A DNA stretch of 64,000 bases from Pontixanthobacter gangjinensis (GCF_009827545.1 NZ_WTYS01000001.1:1-64000); one strand, 5' to 3'. Counted from the stretch's first letter, positions 52,229 to 61,799 are shown. Notes: generated by a model not told the origin, from the letters alone. Translations and numbers: made by a program.

Positions 52229-53091
52229 CAAATATCGTCAACCAACCTGCCGTAAAGCTGCGGACGGCGGTCCCGGAAGAAGCCCATGCCGGCGCGGTGT
52301 TTGGCCGCCAGCGCGAGATCGAAAGTCGAAACCAAAACGCCATCCTCTTCAGCGCCGAATTCGCACACCAGATCGCCCCATTCGTTGGCGATGAAGCTGT
52401 GGCCGTAGAATGTCTGCCCCGATACGCCCGAGCCTTCGGTACCGATCCGGTTGGCCGCGACTACCGGCATACAATTTGAAACCGCGTGACCCTGCATTGC
52501 GCGCCGCCACATCCGGCTCGTATCCAAGTCATCATCGTAAGGCTCGGAACCAATGGCAGTGGGATAGAACAGCAATTCCGCACCCAATAGCGCCATCGCA
52601 CGTGCGCATTCGGGATACCATTGGTCCCAGCAGATGCCGACGCCGATCCGCGTGCCAAACACGTCCCACACCTTGAACCCGTCATTGCCGGGCCGAAAAT
52701 AGAACTTTTCTTCGTATCCGGGCCCGTCTGGGATGTGGCTTTTGCGGTAAGTGCCTAGAATTTCACCCGAGGCATCAACCATCGCAACCGTGTTGTAATA
52801 ATGGTGGCCGTCACGTTCGAAGAAACTAACCGGAATTGCTACACCGAGTGACTTCGCAATTTTTCGCATGGCGATGACAGAGGGATGTTCGAGCGTTGGC
52901 CGCGCCAGCGCGAACAAAGCTTCGTCTTCCTCGCGGCAAAAATAGGGGCCTGAGAACAGTTCTGGCGGCAATATTACTTGCGCGCCCTGACCCGCTGCCT
53001 TCTCGACCAATTGCACAACGGCATCGATATTCTCTACCTCATCATCAGAGGCGAGCGGGAGTTGCAGGGCGGCGACAGTGATTGAAGTCAT
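52228..53091 (-). CDS. aguB: N-carbamoylputrescine amidase
   Basis: A 287-residue nitrilase-superfamily enzyme with the Glu44-Lys117-Cys154 triad (ILPPELFSGPYF, GTYRKSHIPDGPGY, GVGICWDQWYPE). The sequence is typical of AguB, which hydrolyses N-carbamoylputrescine to putrescine, CO2 and ammonia in the arginine-decarboxylase route. Its usual partner, agmatine deiminase (aguA), is not in the window. It is followed by folK with overlapping stop and start. Confidence 0.92.
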   Translation of the reverse strand: MTSITVAALQLPLASDDEVENIDAVVQLVEKAAGQGAQVILPPELFSGPYFCREEDEALFALARPTLEHPSVIAMRKIAKSLGVAIPVSFFERDGHHYYNTVAMVDASGEILGTYRKSHIPDGPGYEEKFYFRPGNDGFKVWDVFGTRIGVGICWDQWYPECARAMALLGAELLFYPTAIGSEPYDDDLDTSRMWRRAMQGHAVSNCMPVVAANRIGTEGSGVSGQTFYGHSFIANEWGDLVCEFGAEEDGVLVSTFDLALAAKHRAGMGFFRDRRPQLYGRLVDDI

Positions 53092-53107
53092 ATCGCCGCC
53101 CTTAAAC

Positions 53108-54016
53108 TCAGTCAGCTTTTTTGAAAAGCAGTGTCATGCGGTCACTCTCGCCGACCGCCTCGTATTTTGCCCGGTCTTCATCGCCATAACGCAGCACTGG
53201 CGGGAGCGTCCAAACGCCGCCTTCCCAATCAGCCGGGTCATTCGGATTGGCGTTAATCTCCGACGTATCGACCAGCTTGAAACCATTAATTTCAAACAGC
53301 TTGATGACATCAGCCTGCTTCAAATAGCCTCGCGATCCTTTGGTCATATCGTAGGATTGGTCTGCCTTGGCACGGTGCTGGACCACGCCGACCATGCCAT
53401 CTTCGGCCAGCATAGCGCGGATATTGCGCAATTCGGAGTCCGCACGGTTTCCGTTAAGCAGACCGTGGATTGAGCGGAAAATCAACGCGCGGTCGATAGT
53501 ACCAGCAACATCTTCTGAAACCTCATCGCTTTCAAACGCCATAATCTTTGCCGCATCAATGCCTGACCATTCCGCCGCGGCCACTGGGAAACGCTGGGGC
53601 CAGCTGCGCGTGCGCTCTTCAGCTTCCGGGTTTGGGTAGCTTCGTGCATCGCTATCACCGTCGATTGCGATATATTGGCCAGCGTCCGCCAGATAGGGTG
53701 CCAGCACGCGGGTGTACCAACCGCCACCCGGTCCATATTCCACTACCGTCTGATCAGGTTCGACCTGAAAGAATTCGAGCGTTTCAGCCGGGTTGCGATA
53801 TTTATCGCGAGCACTGTCGTCTGCGCGTGCTTCATTTGCCAGCACCATCATCAAAGCGTGCTTGGATGGACTATGGGCCGAATGGTCCATTTTGCTGTGG
53901 TCCATCTTGGAATGGTCCATCTTGGAATGATCGGCTGTGCCATGATGGTCGGCCAACGCCGGTCCGCTCAGACCAAGTGTCGCCGCGACGGCTGCAGCTG
54001 CAAAAATCGAACGCAT
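53108..54016 (-). CDS. Exported methyltransferase-fold protein with His/Met repeats
   Basis: A 302-residue protein. The signal peptide ends near GPALA. A His/Met/Asp/Ser-rich stretch follows (residues 23-48) with three exact copies of DHSKM, then a class I SAM-methyltransferase fold (TVVEYGPGGGWYTRVLAPYL with the GxGxG-type loop). Predicted methyltransferases with signal peptides are known in proteobacteria, but their substrate is not. The repeats suggest metal (copper) binding. It ends 16 bases before aguB, so possibly one operon. Confidence 0.85.
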   Translation of the reverse strand: MRSIFAAAAVAATLGLSGPALADHHGTADHSKMDHSKMDHSKMDHSAHSPSKHALMMVLANEARADDSARDKYRNPAETLEFFQVEPDQTVVEYGPGGGWYTRVLAPYLADAGQYIAIDGDSDARSYPNPEAEERTRSWPQRFPVAAAEWSGIDAAKIMAFESDEVSEDVAGTIDRALIFRSIHGLLNGNRADSELRNIRAMLAEDGMVGVVQHRAKADQSYDMTKGSRGYLKQADVIKLFEINGFKLVDTSEINANPNDPADWEGGVWTLPPVLRYGDEDRAKYEAVGESDRMTLLFKKAD

Positions 54017-54131
54017 AATTACTCTCCGAAAAACTGATTAATCCCCGTGGTACGCATATTAGTCTCAGGCGCACCGATGACAAGTGAACGACCCATACCT
54101 ATGTCCGGTTCCAAGCATAGGAGATTTTTGA

Positions 54132-54668
54132 ATGGCAGATACGCAGCAGGCAATCATCGCAGGCGGGTGCTTTTGGTGCACAGAAGCGGTGTTCCGCGAC
54201 GTAATCGGTGTGAGCGAAGTCGAGAGCGGCTATATTGGCGGCTCTGTCGAAAACCCGACATACAAGCAAGTGTGCACCGGCACGACCGGCCATGCAGAAG
54301 GCATTCGCGTGACATTCGACACCGATGTGATTTCTCTGGCGGAAATTTTCGATGTGTTTCTCGGCACGCATGATCCAACCCAGCTGAACCGCCAAGGCGG
54401 CGATGTCGGCACCCAATATCGCAGCGCGATTTTTCCGCTGGACGACGCCCAACGCGCGGAGGCCGAGGCCGCGATTGGCCGCTGGAACGACAGCAACAGC
54501 GGCACTGCGGTTACAACAGTCGAGCCGCTCGGCCCATGGTATCCGGCGGAGGACTACCATCAGGAATATTGGGAAGGCGAAGGCAAGAGCAATCCCTATT
54601 GCCTAGCCGTAATTCCGCCGAAGATCATGAAACTGCGCAAGAGCTTTCAGGACAAGGTCAAGGGGTGA
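54132..54668 (+). CDS. msrA: Peptide methionine-S-sulfoxide reductase
   Basis: A 178-residue MsrA with the catalytic GCFWC motif at residues 12-16 (nucleophile Cys13), GYIGGSVENPTYKQVCTGTTGHAE, and HDPTQLNRQGGDVGTQYRS. It repairs oxidised methionines (S form) using thioredoxin. No signal peptide, so cytoplasmic. It is divergent from the methyltransferase gene. Confidence 0.96.
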   Translation: MADTQQAIIAGGCFWCTEAVFRDVIGVSEVESGYIGGSVENPTYKQVCTGTTGHAEGIRVTFDTDVISLAEIFDVFLGTHDPTQLNRQGGDVGTQYRSAIFPLDDAQRAEAEAAIGRWNDSNSGTAVTTVEPLGPWYPAEDYHQEYWEGEGKSNPYCLAVIPPKIMKLRKSFQDKVKG

Positions 54669-54704
54669 TTTGTAAGCTGACCCAGGATTTGCAATAGTCC
54701 GACA

Positions 54705-55547
54705 ATGAACAGCGACCCTGACTTGCATTTCACCTCAGATCACATTTTGCATGATGGCGGCGTGGTTGAATTTCACTGTTCATCGGACACGCAGCAATGG
54801 CCTTGGCTTGTTTTGCCGCCGGACCATCCGATTGTGGTGCAGAACACCCAATATTGGACAAGCGTTGAATCTTCGCTGGCTCGCGGCACGATGGACGGGT
54901 CGAAATGGACCGCGTTGACATGGACCAAATGGACGTCCGGCGACCCGGGTGCTGGCAGGGATTTTGGCCCGATGGTTCGTGGCACTTCGCAGCCAATTGG
55001 CGATGATGAACGGCCACAGAACCGCATTTGCCTATATGATGCGCAAGATAATCTGGTGTGCGATATGCTCAGCTACGGGGTTGTCTTTCGCAATCGTGAT
55101 TTCGAAGCATGGAGAGCAAAAGCCAAGGATGATTCAGCAGCCGAAACCAGCCTTGACCAATTTGAGTTTGCGCCAACTGCAGATGTTGGAAGCGAAGGCG
55201 TAGGTCCGTCGCTCATATCGCCTCTACACAATGATGGCAGGCGGCACGCAATGGGCTTGATTACAAAGGCCAACGCCTTCCCGCCAGGCCACCCCTTCAT
55301 GAGCGGGTCCGGCGACCATGTAAATGCGACCCACTTATGCGAGGCAGGGCATCAATTCCTGCACCTGCTCGAAGGCGGCAAGCCGCTTCGGGTTACCGGC
55401 GGCGAAATGCGCTTTACCCGTTACGTTGAACTGGCGCGGCCTATTCGCATTGAAGAGACCGCACGCAACGAGAATGACGTTTCGATGGCGGTTACACAGG
55501 GTGGGAAACCCTGCACCACTATCACGCTACAGTTCGAACGCCGATAA
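54705..55547 (+). CDS. Conserved hypothetical protein, hotdog-like
   Basis: A 280-residue cytoplasmic protein in two halves. The N-terminal half is rich in Trp and Asp (WSVESSLARG-like and WTALTWTKWTSGDPG). The C-terminal half (GSGDHVNATHLCEAGHQFLH, GGEMRFTRYVELARPI) resembles hotdog-fold dehydratase or thioesterase proteins, but I see no diagnostic motif. It is convergent with rsmB (5-bp gap). Confidence 0.6.
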   Translation: MNSDPDLHFTSDHILHDGGVVEFHCSSDTQQWPWLVLPPDHPIVVQNTQYWTSVESSLARGTMDGSKWTALTWTKWTSGDPGAGRDFGPMVRGTSQPIGDDERPQNRICLYDAQDNLVCDMLSYGVVFRNRDFEAWRAKAKDDSAAETSLDQFEFAPTADVGSEGVGPSLISPLHNDGRRHAMGLITKANAFPPGHPFMSGSGDHVNATHLCEAGHQFLHLLEGGKPLRVTGGEMRFTRYVELARPIRIEETARNENDVSMAVTQGGKPCTTITLQFERR

Positions 55548-55552
55548 TCGTC

Positions 55553-56797
55553 CTATTTGACCCAGCGGGCTACGAAGAAGCCGTCCAGGCCGCCTTCATC
55601 GCTCAGCATTCCCGCATCTGTCCGCAGCCAGCCATCATCTGTAGGCTGCAAGCCTGCTGGCAGTTCTTCGGCGGTAATCGGCATGGGCGTCAGGCCGACG
55701 CTTTCCGCTTGCGCGTCACCTTCTGCGCTCTCCAAAGAACAGACTGCATAAACCAGTGCGGAGCCTTCGGGCAGCCATTCGATCGCGCGTTCCAATAGCG
55801 CATTCTGCAATTCGGCCATTTCTTCGATTTGGCGGTCGCCAATACGGTGGATCACATCGGGATGGCGGCGGCAGGTGCCGGTCGCGGTGCATGGCGCGTC
55901 CAGCAGGATCGCGTCGAATTGCTTGGCCGGTTGCCAGGTTAGCGCGTTGGCCTTGATAATTTCCGCCTCAAGCCCGGTGCGCTCCAGATTCTGGCGCAAC
56001 TTGCCCAGTCGTCGTTCGCTGATATCGAGAGCGGTCACTTGCCAACCGGCAGCAGCCAATTGCAGCGTTTTTCCTCCCGGCGCAGCGCAAAGGTCCAGCA
56101 CACGCTTTGGCCCGTTCGGGCCCCCGCCCTGCCCCAACAATCGCGCTGGCAAAGTGGCGGCCAGATCCTGCACCCACCAGTCGCCCTCTGCAAAACCGGG
56201 CAGCTGGTCAATCGGCGTTCCGCGTGGCAGCCGGATATGACCGGGCGCGAGGCTAACTCCGCCCATCGATGCGGCGCGTTCGTCGGTATCCGCCCAATTC
56301 TTGAGTGCGAGATCAACCGGGGGCGGCGCAATCAGGCCCGCTGCAATAATCTCGGCGCGGTCACCCCAGCGGTCGATTACGCGATCCGGCATTGTGGGCG
56401 CATCTGGCAGAGAGATTTCCTGTTTGTTTAGCGTAGAGAACACCCCGTGCGCCAAACGGCGTGTACCGCCGGTCAGCAAGGGGAGCGCGGTCGCAATCAC
56501 CGCGTGCGGCGGGGTGTCCAGCCGCAGCCATTGCGCCAACATCAGCCGCAAAACCGATCGCGCCTTGGCATCATCGGGCAGCGGCTTCTTCATCACGCTG
56601 TCGATCAAGCCATCGAAATCTACCAGCCAACGCAGCACTTCGCTGGCAATCGCAATCGACAACGCCCGGTCGGCAGGCCCGCGAATATGGCGTGTAGCGT
56701 TGCGTTCCGCCTGCTCCAGCGTTTCACCGCGGTGAAGCACAGCATCGATCATTTGCAGCGCCGCACGGCGCGCGGGGAGGCCCGGAATATCTGACAT
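55553..56797 (-). CDS. rsmB: 16S rRNA m5C methyltransferase RsmB-like
   Basis: A 414-residue protein with an N-terminal NusB-like helical domain (1-140) and a NOL1/NOP2/Sun methyltransferase domain. Motif I is VLDLCAAPGGKTLQLA. The two catalytic cysteines are in LLDAPCTATGTCRRHPD and VYAVCSLESAEGD. It methylates C967-type positions of 16S rRNA. Upstream, a small divergent gene lies 55 bases away. Confidence 0.9.
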   Translation of the reverse strand: MSDIPGLPARRAALQMIDAVLHRGETLEQAERNATRHIRGPADRALSIAIASEVLRWLVDFDGLIDSVMKKPLPDDAKARSVLRLMLAQWLRLDTPPHAVIATALPLLTGGTRRLAHGVFSTLNKQEISLPDAPTMPDRVIDRWGDRAEIIAAGLIAPPPVDLALKNWADTDERAASMGGVSLAPGHIRLPRGTPIDQLPGFAEGDWWVQDLAATLPARLLGQGGGPNGPKRVLDLCAAPGGKTLQLAAAGWQVTALDISERRLGKLRQNLERTGLEAEIIKANALTWQPAKQFDAILLDAPCTATGTCRRHPDVIHRIGDRQIEEMAELQNALLERAIEWLPEGSALVYAVCSLESAEGDAQAESVGLTPMPITAEELPAGLQPTDDGWLRTDAGMLSDEGGLDGFFVARWVK

Positions 56798-56852
56798 GGC
56801 GGTTCCTTTAGGCGCGGTTGAAACTATCCGCTACCCTGCGCATTGATGAAGT

Positions 56853-57023
56853 ATGACAAAAGAAAAATCCAAAGAAGCCAAGAATTTTGAAAAGCCGAAG
56901 CATTGGACCAACGATCCAGCGCCCGAACCCAAGGCGGTCGATCCGTTGAAAGACGAACCGCGCGATCTGTCCCCTACCCGCTACGGCGATTGGGAGAAGG
57001 ATGGCATTGCTTGGGACTTCTAA
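56853..57023 (+). CDS. DUF1674/SDHAF4-like succinate dehydrogenase assembly factor
   Basis: A 56-residue protein that ends with the family signature RYGDWEKDGIAWDF. The rest is basic and Pro-rich (EKPKHWTNDPAPEPKAVDPL). SDHAF4/DUF1674 proteins help insert FAD into succinate dehydrogenase subunit A and bind SdhA. The gene is short and lies between the rsmB and P450 genes, on the opposite strand to both. Confidence 0.9.
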   Translation: MTKEKSKEAKNFEKPKHWTNDPAPEPKAVDPLKDEPRDLSPTRYGDWEKDGIAWDF

Positions 57024-57041
57024 GTCTGGCGGTGCTGCACG

Positions 57042-58439
57042 TTAAAGCGGTTTGAAATTGACCTTCAATCCATCTTTCGGCTGCGGGATCGGCCATGCTT
57101 TCCATTCAGGAGCATAACCTTCAGCCACATCGATTTGATAGCGCGTCAACATGTGCACCATCAGCACTTTGACCTGCATATAGGCAAAATGCAGGCCTAG
57201 GCACATATGCGCACCGCCGCCAAACGGAACCCATGCGTATTTGTGCCGCGCTTTCACCAGTTCTGGCGTGAACCGCATCGGGTCAAATTTCTCCGGCTCG
57301 GGCCAATGCTCGGGGTCATGGTGCACAAAATGCGCGCTTACATTAACCGGCGTGCCGGCCGGAATTTTATAGCCGCCATATTCAAAGTCTTTGAGCGCAC
57401 GGCGCGGCGTTGATGGCACTGGCGGGAACAACCGTAGCGATTCCTTGAACGCCATCTCGGTCAATTCCAGCTTGCCAAGGTCTTCATACGAAATGGGCCG
57501 GCCTTCGCCGCCAGTTATCGCCGTAATCTCTCGCCGAAGCTTTTCCTGCCATTCCGGATTTTTGGCGAGCAGCCAGACCATCGATGTCGCGCTCGATGTG
57601 ATTGTATCATGCGCCGCCATCATCAGGAAGTTCATGTGGTCGACCACCTCATCGACCGCCAGCAAGCTGCCATCTTCATGCGTTGCATTGGCAAACTGGC
57701 TGAACATATCCTGCCCTCCGCCTTCGGCGCGGCGGCGGAGCGTTTCCTTGGTGAAATAATCCACCAAAAATTCTCGGCCCTTCACGCCCTTACGCAGGAG
57801 GGTGAACGGCAGCGGCTTGCGCACGGGCGCGACGGAGGCCTGCACCATATAGACGAAAGCTTCGTTGATCTTGTCGGCTTCAGGACCCCATTCAATCCCG
57901 ATGAAGCTGTCTGCCGCCAGATCGAGCGTGAGTTTCTTGATCGCGGGGTAGAAGGTCATTTCTCCCGCCCAATCCTTAACCGTATCGGCGATGCCGCGGT
58001 TTAACGCATCTGCATAATGGCGCATCGGCCCCGGCTTGAACGCAATTGAGAGCGCACGACGGTCCATCCGGTGATGGTCAAAATCCATCAGCATCAATCC
58101 GCGCGGAAACAGTTGGTCGAGGATCGGACCCCAACCCTGTTCCGAACTGAAGATCTTGTTGCGATCGAACAGCACCAGTTCGTTCGCATCAGCGCCAATC
58201 ATTGCGACAACTGTGCCGCCAAAAGCAGTGTTCTGGTAAACCGGCCCGTATTTGGCCATCATATCTTTGGTAAACCCATGCGGGTCAGCAAGCATTTTAA
58301 AGGTGTTGCCGATGATCGGCAGGCCCTTCTCGCCCGGAATGTGATCCAGCGAAGTCCCAGGGACACGCTCCGACCAATGCTTCGGCGAAAATCCGTTAGT
58401 GTGCGTTTCGGAGATTGTTTTTTCTGCGAGAGTGGCCAT
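57042..58439 (-). CDS. Cytochrome P450
   Basis: A 465-residue soluble P450. Visible motifs are the oxygen-binding I-helix AAHDTITSSATSM, the K-helix ExxR in FKESLRLFPPVP, the PERF-like FDPMRFTPE, and the heme loop FGGGAHMCLGLHFA with the thiolate Cys. No membrane anchor. Substrate unknown; its length and heme loop match bacterial P450s acting on hydrophobic molecules such as fatty acids or terpenoids. Its redox partner is not in the window. A TetR-like operator lies just upstream. Confidence 0.94.
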   Translation of the reverse strand: MATLAEKTISETHTNGFSPKHWSERVPGTSLDHIPGEKGLPIIGNTFKMLADPHGFTKDMMAKYGPVYQNTAFGGTVVAMIGADANELVLFDRNKIFSSEQGWGPILDQLFPRGLMLMDFDHHRMDRRALSIAFKPGPMRHYADALNRGIADTVKDWAGEMTFYPAIKKLTLDLAADSFIGIEWGPEADKINEAFVYMVQASVAPVRKPLPFTLLRKGVKGREFLVDYFTKETLRRRAEGGGQDMFSQFANATHEDGSLLAVDEVVDHMNFLMMAAHDTITSSATSMVWLLAKNPEWQEKLRREITAITGGEGRPISYEDLGKLELTEMAFKESLRLFPPVPSTPRRALKDFEYGGYKIPAGTPVNVSAHFVHHDPEHWPEPEKFDPMRFTPELVKARHKYAWVPFGGGAHMCLGLHFAYMQVKVLMVHMLTRYQIDVAEGYAPEWKAWPIPQPKDGLKVNFKPL

Positions 58440-58448
58440 GATTTTTCC

Positions 58449-58470
58449 TTACTGACACAAATGTAAGTAA
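58449..58470. promoter_or_regulatory. TetR-like operator upstream of the P450 gene
   Basis: TTACTGAC-acaaat-GTAAGTAA is an inverted repeat with 7 of 8 matching pairs and a 6-bp spacer, of the TTAC...GTAA type used by TetR regulators. It lies 9 to 31 bases upstream of the P450 ATG (58439). No TetR gene is in the window. Confidence 0.5.
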
Positions 58471-58479
58471 TTCGTTACC

Positions 58480-59505
58480 CTATGTCCAGCCTGACAGTTC
58501 GCGGCGGATAATTTGCTCCAGCATATCCATTCCGGGCACGCTGGTGTTGAGGCAAGACAGAACCGCGAAATCTTCGCCGCCAGCCTCCTGAAACTGTTCC
58601 TTGCCTTGAATGACCAGCTCTTCGAGCGTCTCGAGGCAATCAGCAGAGAAACCCGGTGCGGCGATGGCGATCCGCTTGGTACCCGCCTTGGCCTCGTCCT
58701 CCAGCGTGGTGTCGGTCGCCGGGGTCAACCATTTGGCCGGGCCAAAACGCGACTGGAAGGTGGTGACATAGCGCATACCGCCGCGTTTCCCCATCGCCGC
58801 TTCCACCAGACGCGCGGTCTTGCGGCAATGACAATGATAGGGGTCGCCCAAATCGAGCGTTCGCTGAGGCATCCCGTGAAAACTCAACAAAAGGACTTCG
58901 GGTTCAAATTCCAGCGCATCCAATTGTGCGCCCAGATCGGCCGCCAGAGCATCCACATATGCGGGATCATCGTAATAGGGCGGCAGCGTGCGCAGCGAAG
59001 TCTGCCAGCGCATAGCCTTCAGCTTTTCGGCCGCTTTATCGACCACGGTCGCGGTCGTTGCGCCCGAATATTGCGGATAAAGCGGCGCAAGCAAAATCCT
59101 GTCGCAGCCCTGATCCATCAGCTTCTGCAATTGATCGGCAATGGTGGGCTTGCCGTAGCGCATGGCCCATTCGACTTTGACCTGTCCGCCCAGACGTTCC
59201 TGTAAGCCCTCGGCCTGCGCCTTGGTTATGAATGCGAGCGGTGAGCCTTCTTCAGTCCATACCTGAGAATAGGCATGGGCCGATTTCTTGGGCCTTGTAT
59301 TGAGAATGATACCGCGCAAGATCGGCTGCCAAGCAATCGGCGGAATTTCCACCACGCGCCGGTCGGACAGGAATTCCTTCAGATAGACTTTTACCGCTTT
59401 TGCAGTGGGGGCCTCTGGCGTGCCCAGATTGACCACCAGTACGCCGACATTGCCGCTTTTCACGCTTGGGTGATCAGCCGGGAGTTGTTGCGATTGCCAA
59501 GTCAT
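58480..59505 (-). CDS. hemH: Ferrochelatase
   Basis: A 341-residue ferrochelatase that inserts Fe(II) into protoporphyrin IX, the last step of heme synthesis. Motifs: VGVLVVNLGTPEAP, the substrate-site region LSFHGMPQRTLDLGDPYHCH with catalytic His, and the GCDRILLAPLYPQYSGATT loop. I chose the ATG at 59505 over a TTG at 59517. Heme supply for the adjacent P450 is plausible but not implied by co-transcription: the 40-bp gap does place hemH upstream on the same strand. Confidence 0.94.
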   Translation of the reverse strand: MTWQSQQLPADHPSVKSGNVGVLVVNLGTPEAPTAKAVKVYLKEFLSDRRVVEIPPIAWQPILRGIILNTRPKKSAHAYSQVWTEEGSPLAFITKAQAEGLQERLGGQVKVEWAMRYGKPTIADQLQKLMDQGCDRILLAPLYPQYSGATTATVVDKAAEKLKAMRWQTSLRTLPPYYDDPAYVDALAADLGAQLDALEFEPEVLLLSFHGMPQRTLDLGDPYHCHCRKTARLVEAAMGKRGGMRYVTTFQSRFGPAKWLTPATDTTLEDEAKAGTKRIAIAAPGFSADCLETLEELVIQGKEQFQEAGGEDFAVLSCLNTSVPGMDMLEQIIRRELSGWT

Positions 59506-59529
59506 GCAGATACCCAAATCATTTCAGCT

Positions 59530-61797
59530 CTAGAGCCCTTCGGAGAATAGCGGCAGACGGCGAAAGCGCAGCCCGGTCGCAGAAAAAAGTGCGTTTGCAA
59601 TAGCAGGAGCGCTTACCGCCACGCCTAGTTCCCCGGGATCGACAGGTTCGCCATCGCCTGTGATAAATTCGACATCGATTTCCGGGCAGTCTTCCAGCAA
59701 AGGCAGATTCAGATCGCTCAACCGCTGGCTGGTTGGCAGACCGCCTGAATATTGCGTGCTTGAACCCAGGGCGAGCGACAGCCCGAAGATCAGCCCTCCC
59801 TCGATCTGCTGCCGCGCGATGTCGAGGTTGATTATCCGGCCAATATCGACCGCAGCGCTCAATTTCGAAACCTTGATCCCGCCTTCACCTTGGCGGGCTG
59901 TCGCGACGCAGGCGATGCGCCCTTCGCCAATCCGGTGACAGGCAATGCCTTGTCCGCTTTGTTCGCGTCCGCCGCCCCATTGGCCCAGCCGCGCTGCCTG
60001 TTGCAGGCAAGCGACCATACGCGGGTCTCCGCCGAGCATTCCGATACGGTAGGACAAGGGTTCACGCCCGAACATCGATGCTGCCTCGTCGATAAAGCTT
60101 TCGGTAAAGAACGCTGTGTACCCGTGTGAATTCCCGCGCATCCGCCCTGTTGAGTGGCCGATGTCTGTTGGCACATGCTCCACCACTGACAACGGAATTC
60201 CGTAAGTTGGAACTGCGCCCTCCACCGCCATCGGGTCAGCCACACCAGACGCCGCTTCGCGTGCCGCCCAATGGGTTTTGTTGGCGAACAAACGCTCGCC
60301 AAATTCGCGCGCAGTGGCAGGCGCTGCAATTCTCGTTTGCAATGCCGCGATCTGGCCAGCTGCTCCGGGGATCAATTTCGCCCACATCAAAGCGGCGGCA
60401 GGTGTGCGATGCAACCCGGCCACATGTTCCTGCCAGCGCGACCAGACCAGTTGCACAGGCCGCGGATTGTCGCGGGAAACCTCTCGCGCAATCAGCGCGA
60501 TCTCAATTGCGTGGTCATGCTCCAACCGGCGGTCAAAACTCCCGCCAGCGGGCATGGGATAAAGCACAACGTCCTCTAGCGAGAGGCCGATTGCCTTTGC
60601 CGCAGCCTCCCTCGCACGTTCGGGGGCTTGGCTCGCAATCCACAATTCCAGCCTGCCATCAGCATATCGTGCCGTGGCGCTAGCGGTTTCGAGCGCCGCA
60701 TGCATCGCTGGTGCGACTTCGTAGCGGCGGGCTATATCGGGTTCGCCCACAGCGCCATCGCCTCTTTGCGCCACAACAATTGCCGTCCCGCTGCGCGTGG
60801 CCTCGATTAATTTGTCAGCGATATCACTGCTGTCGACGACATTGGCGACCGAGAATTTTGGCTTCATCGCGGCCAACGCTTGGTCTGCGCTCCACCAATC
60901 GCTTGCCACTGCGGCGAGCCAACGCTTGCCTTTTATCACGGTGATGACCCGTGAATTACCGGCCACGGCGTTGCTATCAAATTCGGATAACTCGGATTGC
61001 TCGACCGGCCCATGCGTTATCGCGGCATAGACCATATCGGGCAGCCGGACGTCTCCTGCGAACAAATGCGTACCATCGACTTTAGAAGGCAGATCAAGCC
61101 GGGGATAGGCAATCTCCTCCTCTGCCTGACCCGCAATCGGTCGCTCCGATGCGGCCCATGCTCTAAGCGCCGGAGGGTCAGGCGCTTCGCGCTTCGACGC
61201 CCCCCCGACCAGTTCGGCAAAAGCCAGCTTCTTGTCCTCATGACTGACGAAGCCGCCCGCTGCATCACAAGCACTTGGTTCGATATCCCATCGCTCGGCG
61301 GCTTCCTCTATCAGCACCATCCGCGCCGATGCAGCAGCTTGACGGCAAGAGCTCTCATAGGCTGCCACTGACAAGCCCTCTGCAGTGGCGGAAAAACGGC
61401 TGATCTGGGCGAAGCGCTCGGCGAGCAAATCGTCAGGCTCATCGGCCATACCCGGCGCAAACGGCATCCATAAAGCCGACCATTTGGCCGCAAGCGGAAT
61501 GTTGGCGTAGGCACCGCTGACCGGTGCCGGTTCAACTGCGACTTGCCGCCAATCTGCGCCCAGCTCGGCACAGATAATCTGCGGCAGAATGGTCGTTATG
61601 CCCTGCCCCATTTCCAATTGCGGTACCGCGACCGTAATCACGCCGTCGGCGGCGATCTTCAGCCAAGCGTCAAATGCATATTCATTGCGTCCCGGCCTGA
61701 GCGGGGTGGGATATGTTCTAGGCCGAAGCGCCCAGGCTGCCAGCAACCCGCCACCGACAGCAGCGCCGATTAGCACACCGCGGCGGCTGACAAGCAT
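59530..61797 (-). CDS. Molybdopterin hydroxylase large subunit, IorB-like
   Basis: A 755-residue xanthine-dehydrogenase-family protein of the isoquinoline 1-oxidoreductase beta type. The N-terminal SRRGVLIGA is a Tat signal. Conserved parts include LEMGQGITTILPQIICAELG (Mo-cofactor region), the AGGSFDRRL turn, and the C-terminal VDIGRIINLDIARQQIEGGL. The usual [2Fe-2S] small subunit gene (iorA) is not next to it. It starts 2 bases after mrp, so the two are co-transcribed. The substrate, an N-heterocycle or aldehyde, is unknown. Confidence 0.88.
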   Translation of the reverse strand: MLVSRRGVLIGAAVGGGLLAAWALRPRTYPTPLRPGRNEYAFDAWLKIAADGVITVAVPQLEMGQGITTILPQIICAELGADWRQVAVEPAPVSGAYANIPLAAKWSALWMPFAPGMADEPDDLLAERFAQISRFSATAEGLSVAAYESSCRQAAASARMVLIEEAAERWDIEPSACDAAGGFVSHEDKKLAFAELVGGASKREAPDPPALRAWAASERPIAGQAEEEIAYPRLDLPSKVDGTHLFAGDVRLPDMVYAAITHGPVEQSELSEFDSNAVAGNSRVITVIKGKRWLAAVASDWWSADQALAAMKPKFSVANVVDSSDIADKLIEATRSGTAIVVAQRGDGAVGEPDIARRYEVAPAMHAALETASATARYADGRLELWIASQAPERAREAAAKAIGLSLEDVVLYPMPAGGSFDRRLEHDHAIEIALIAREVSRDNPRPVQLVWSRWQEHVAGLHRTPAAALMWAKLIPGAAGQIAALQTRIAAPATAREFGERLFANKTHWAAREAASGVADPMAVEGAVPTYGIPLSVVEHVPTDIGHSTGRMRGNSHGYTAFFTESFIDEAASMFGREPLSYRIGMLGGDPRMVACLQQAARLGQWGGGREQSGQGIACHRIGEGRIACVATARQGEGGIKVSKLSAAVDIGRIINLDIARQQIEGGLIFGLSLALGSSTQYSGGLPTSQRLSDLNLPLLEDCPEIDVEFITGDGEPVDPGELGVAVSAPAIANALFSATGLRFRRLPLFSEGL

Positions 61798-61799
61798 GG

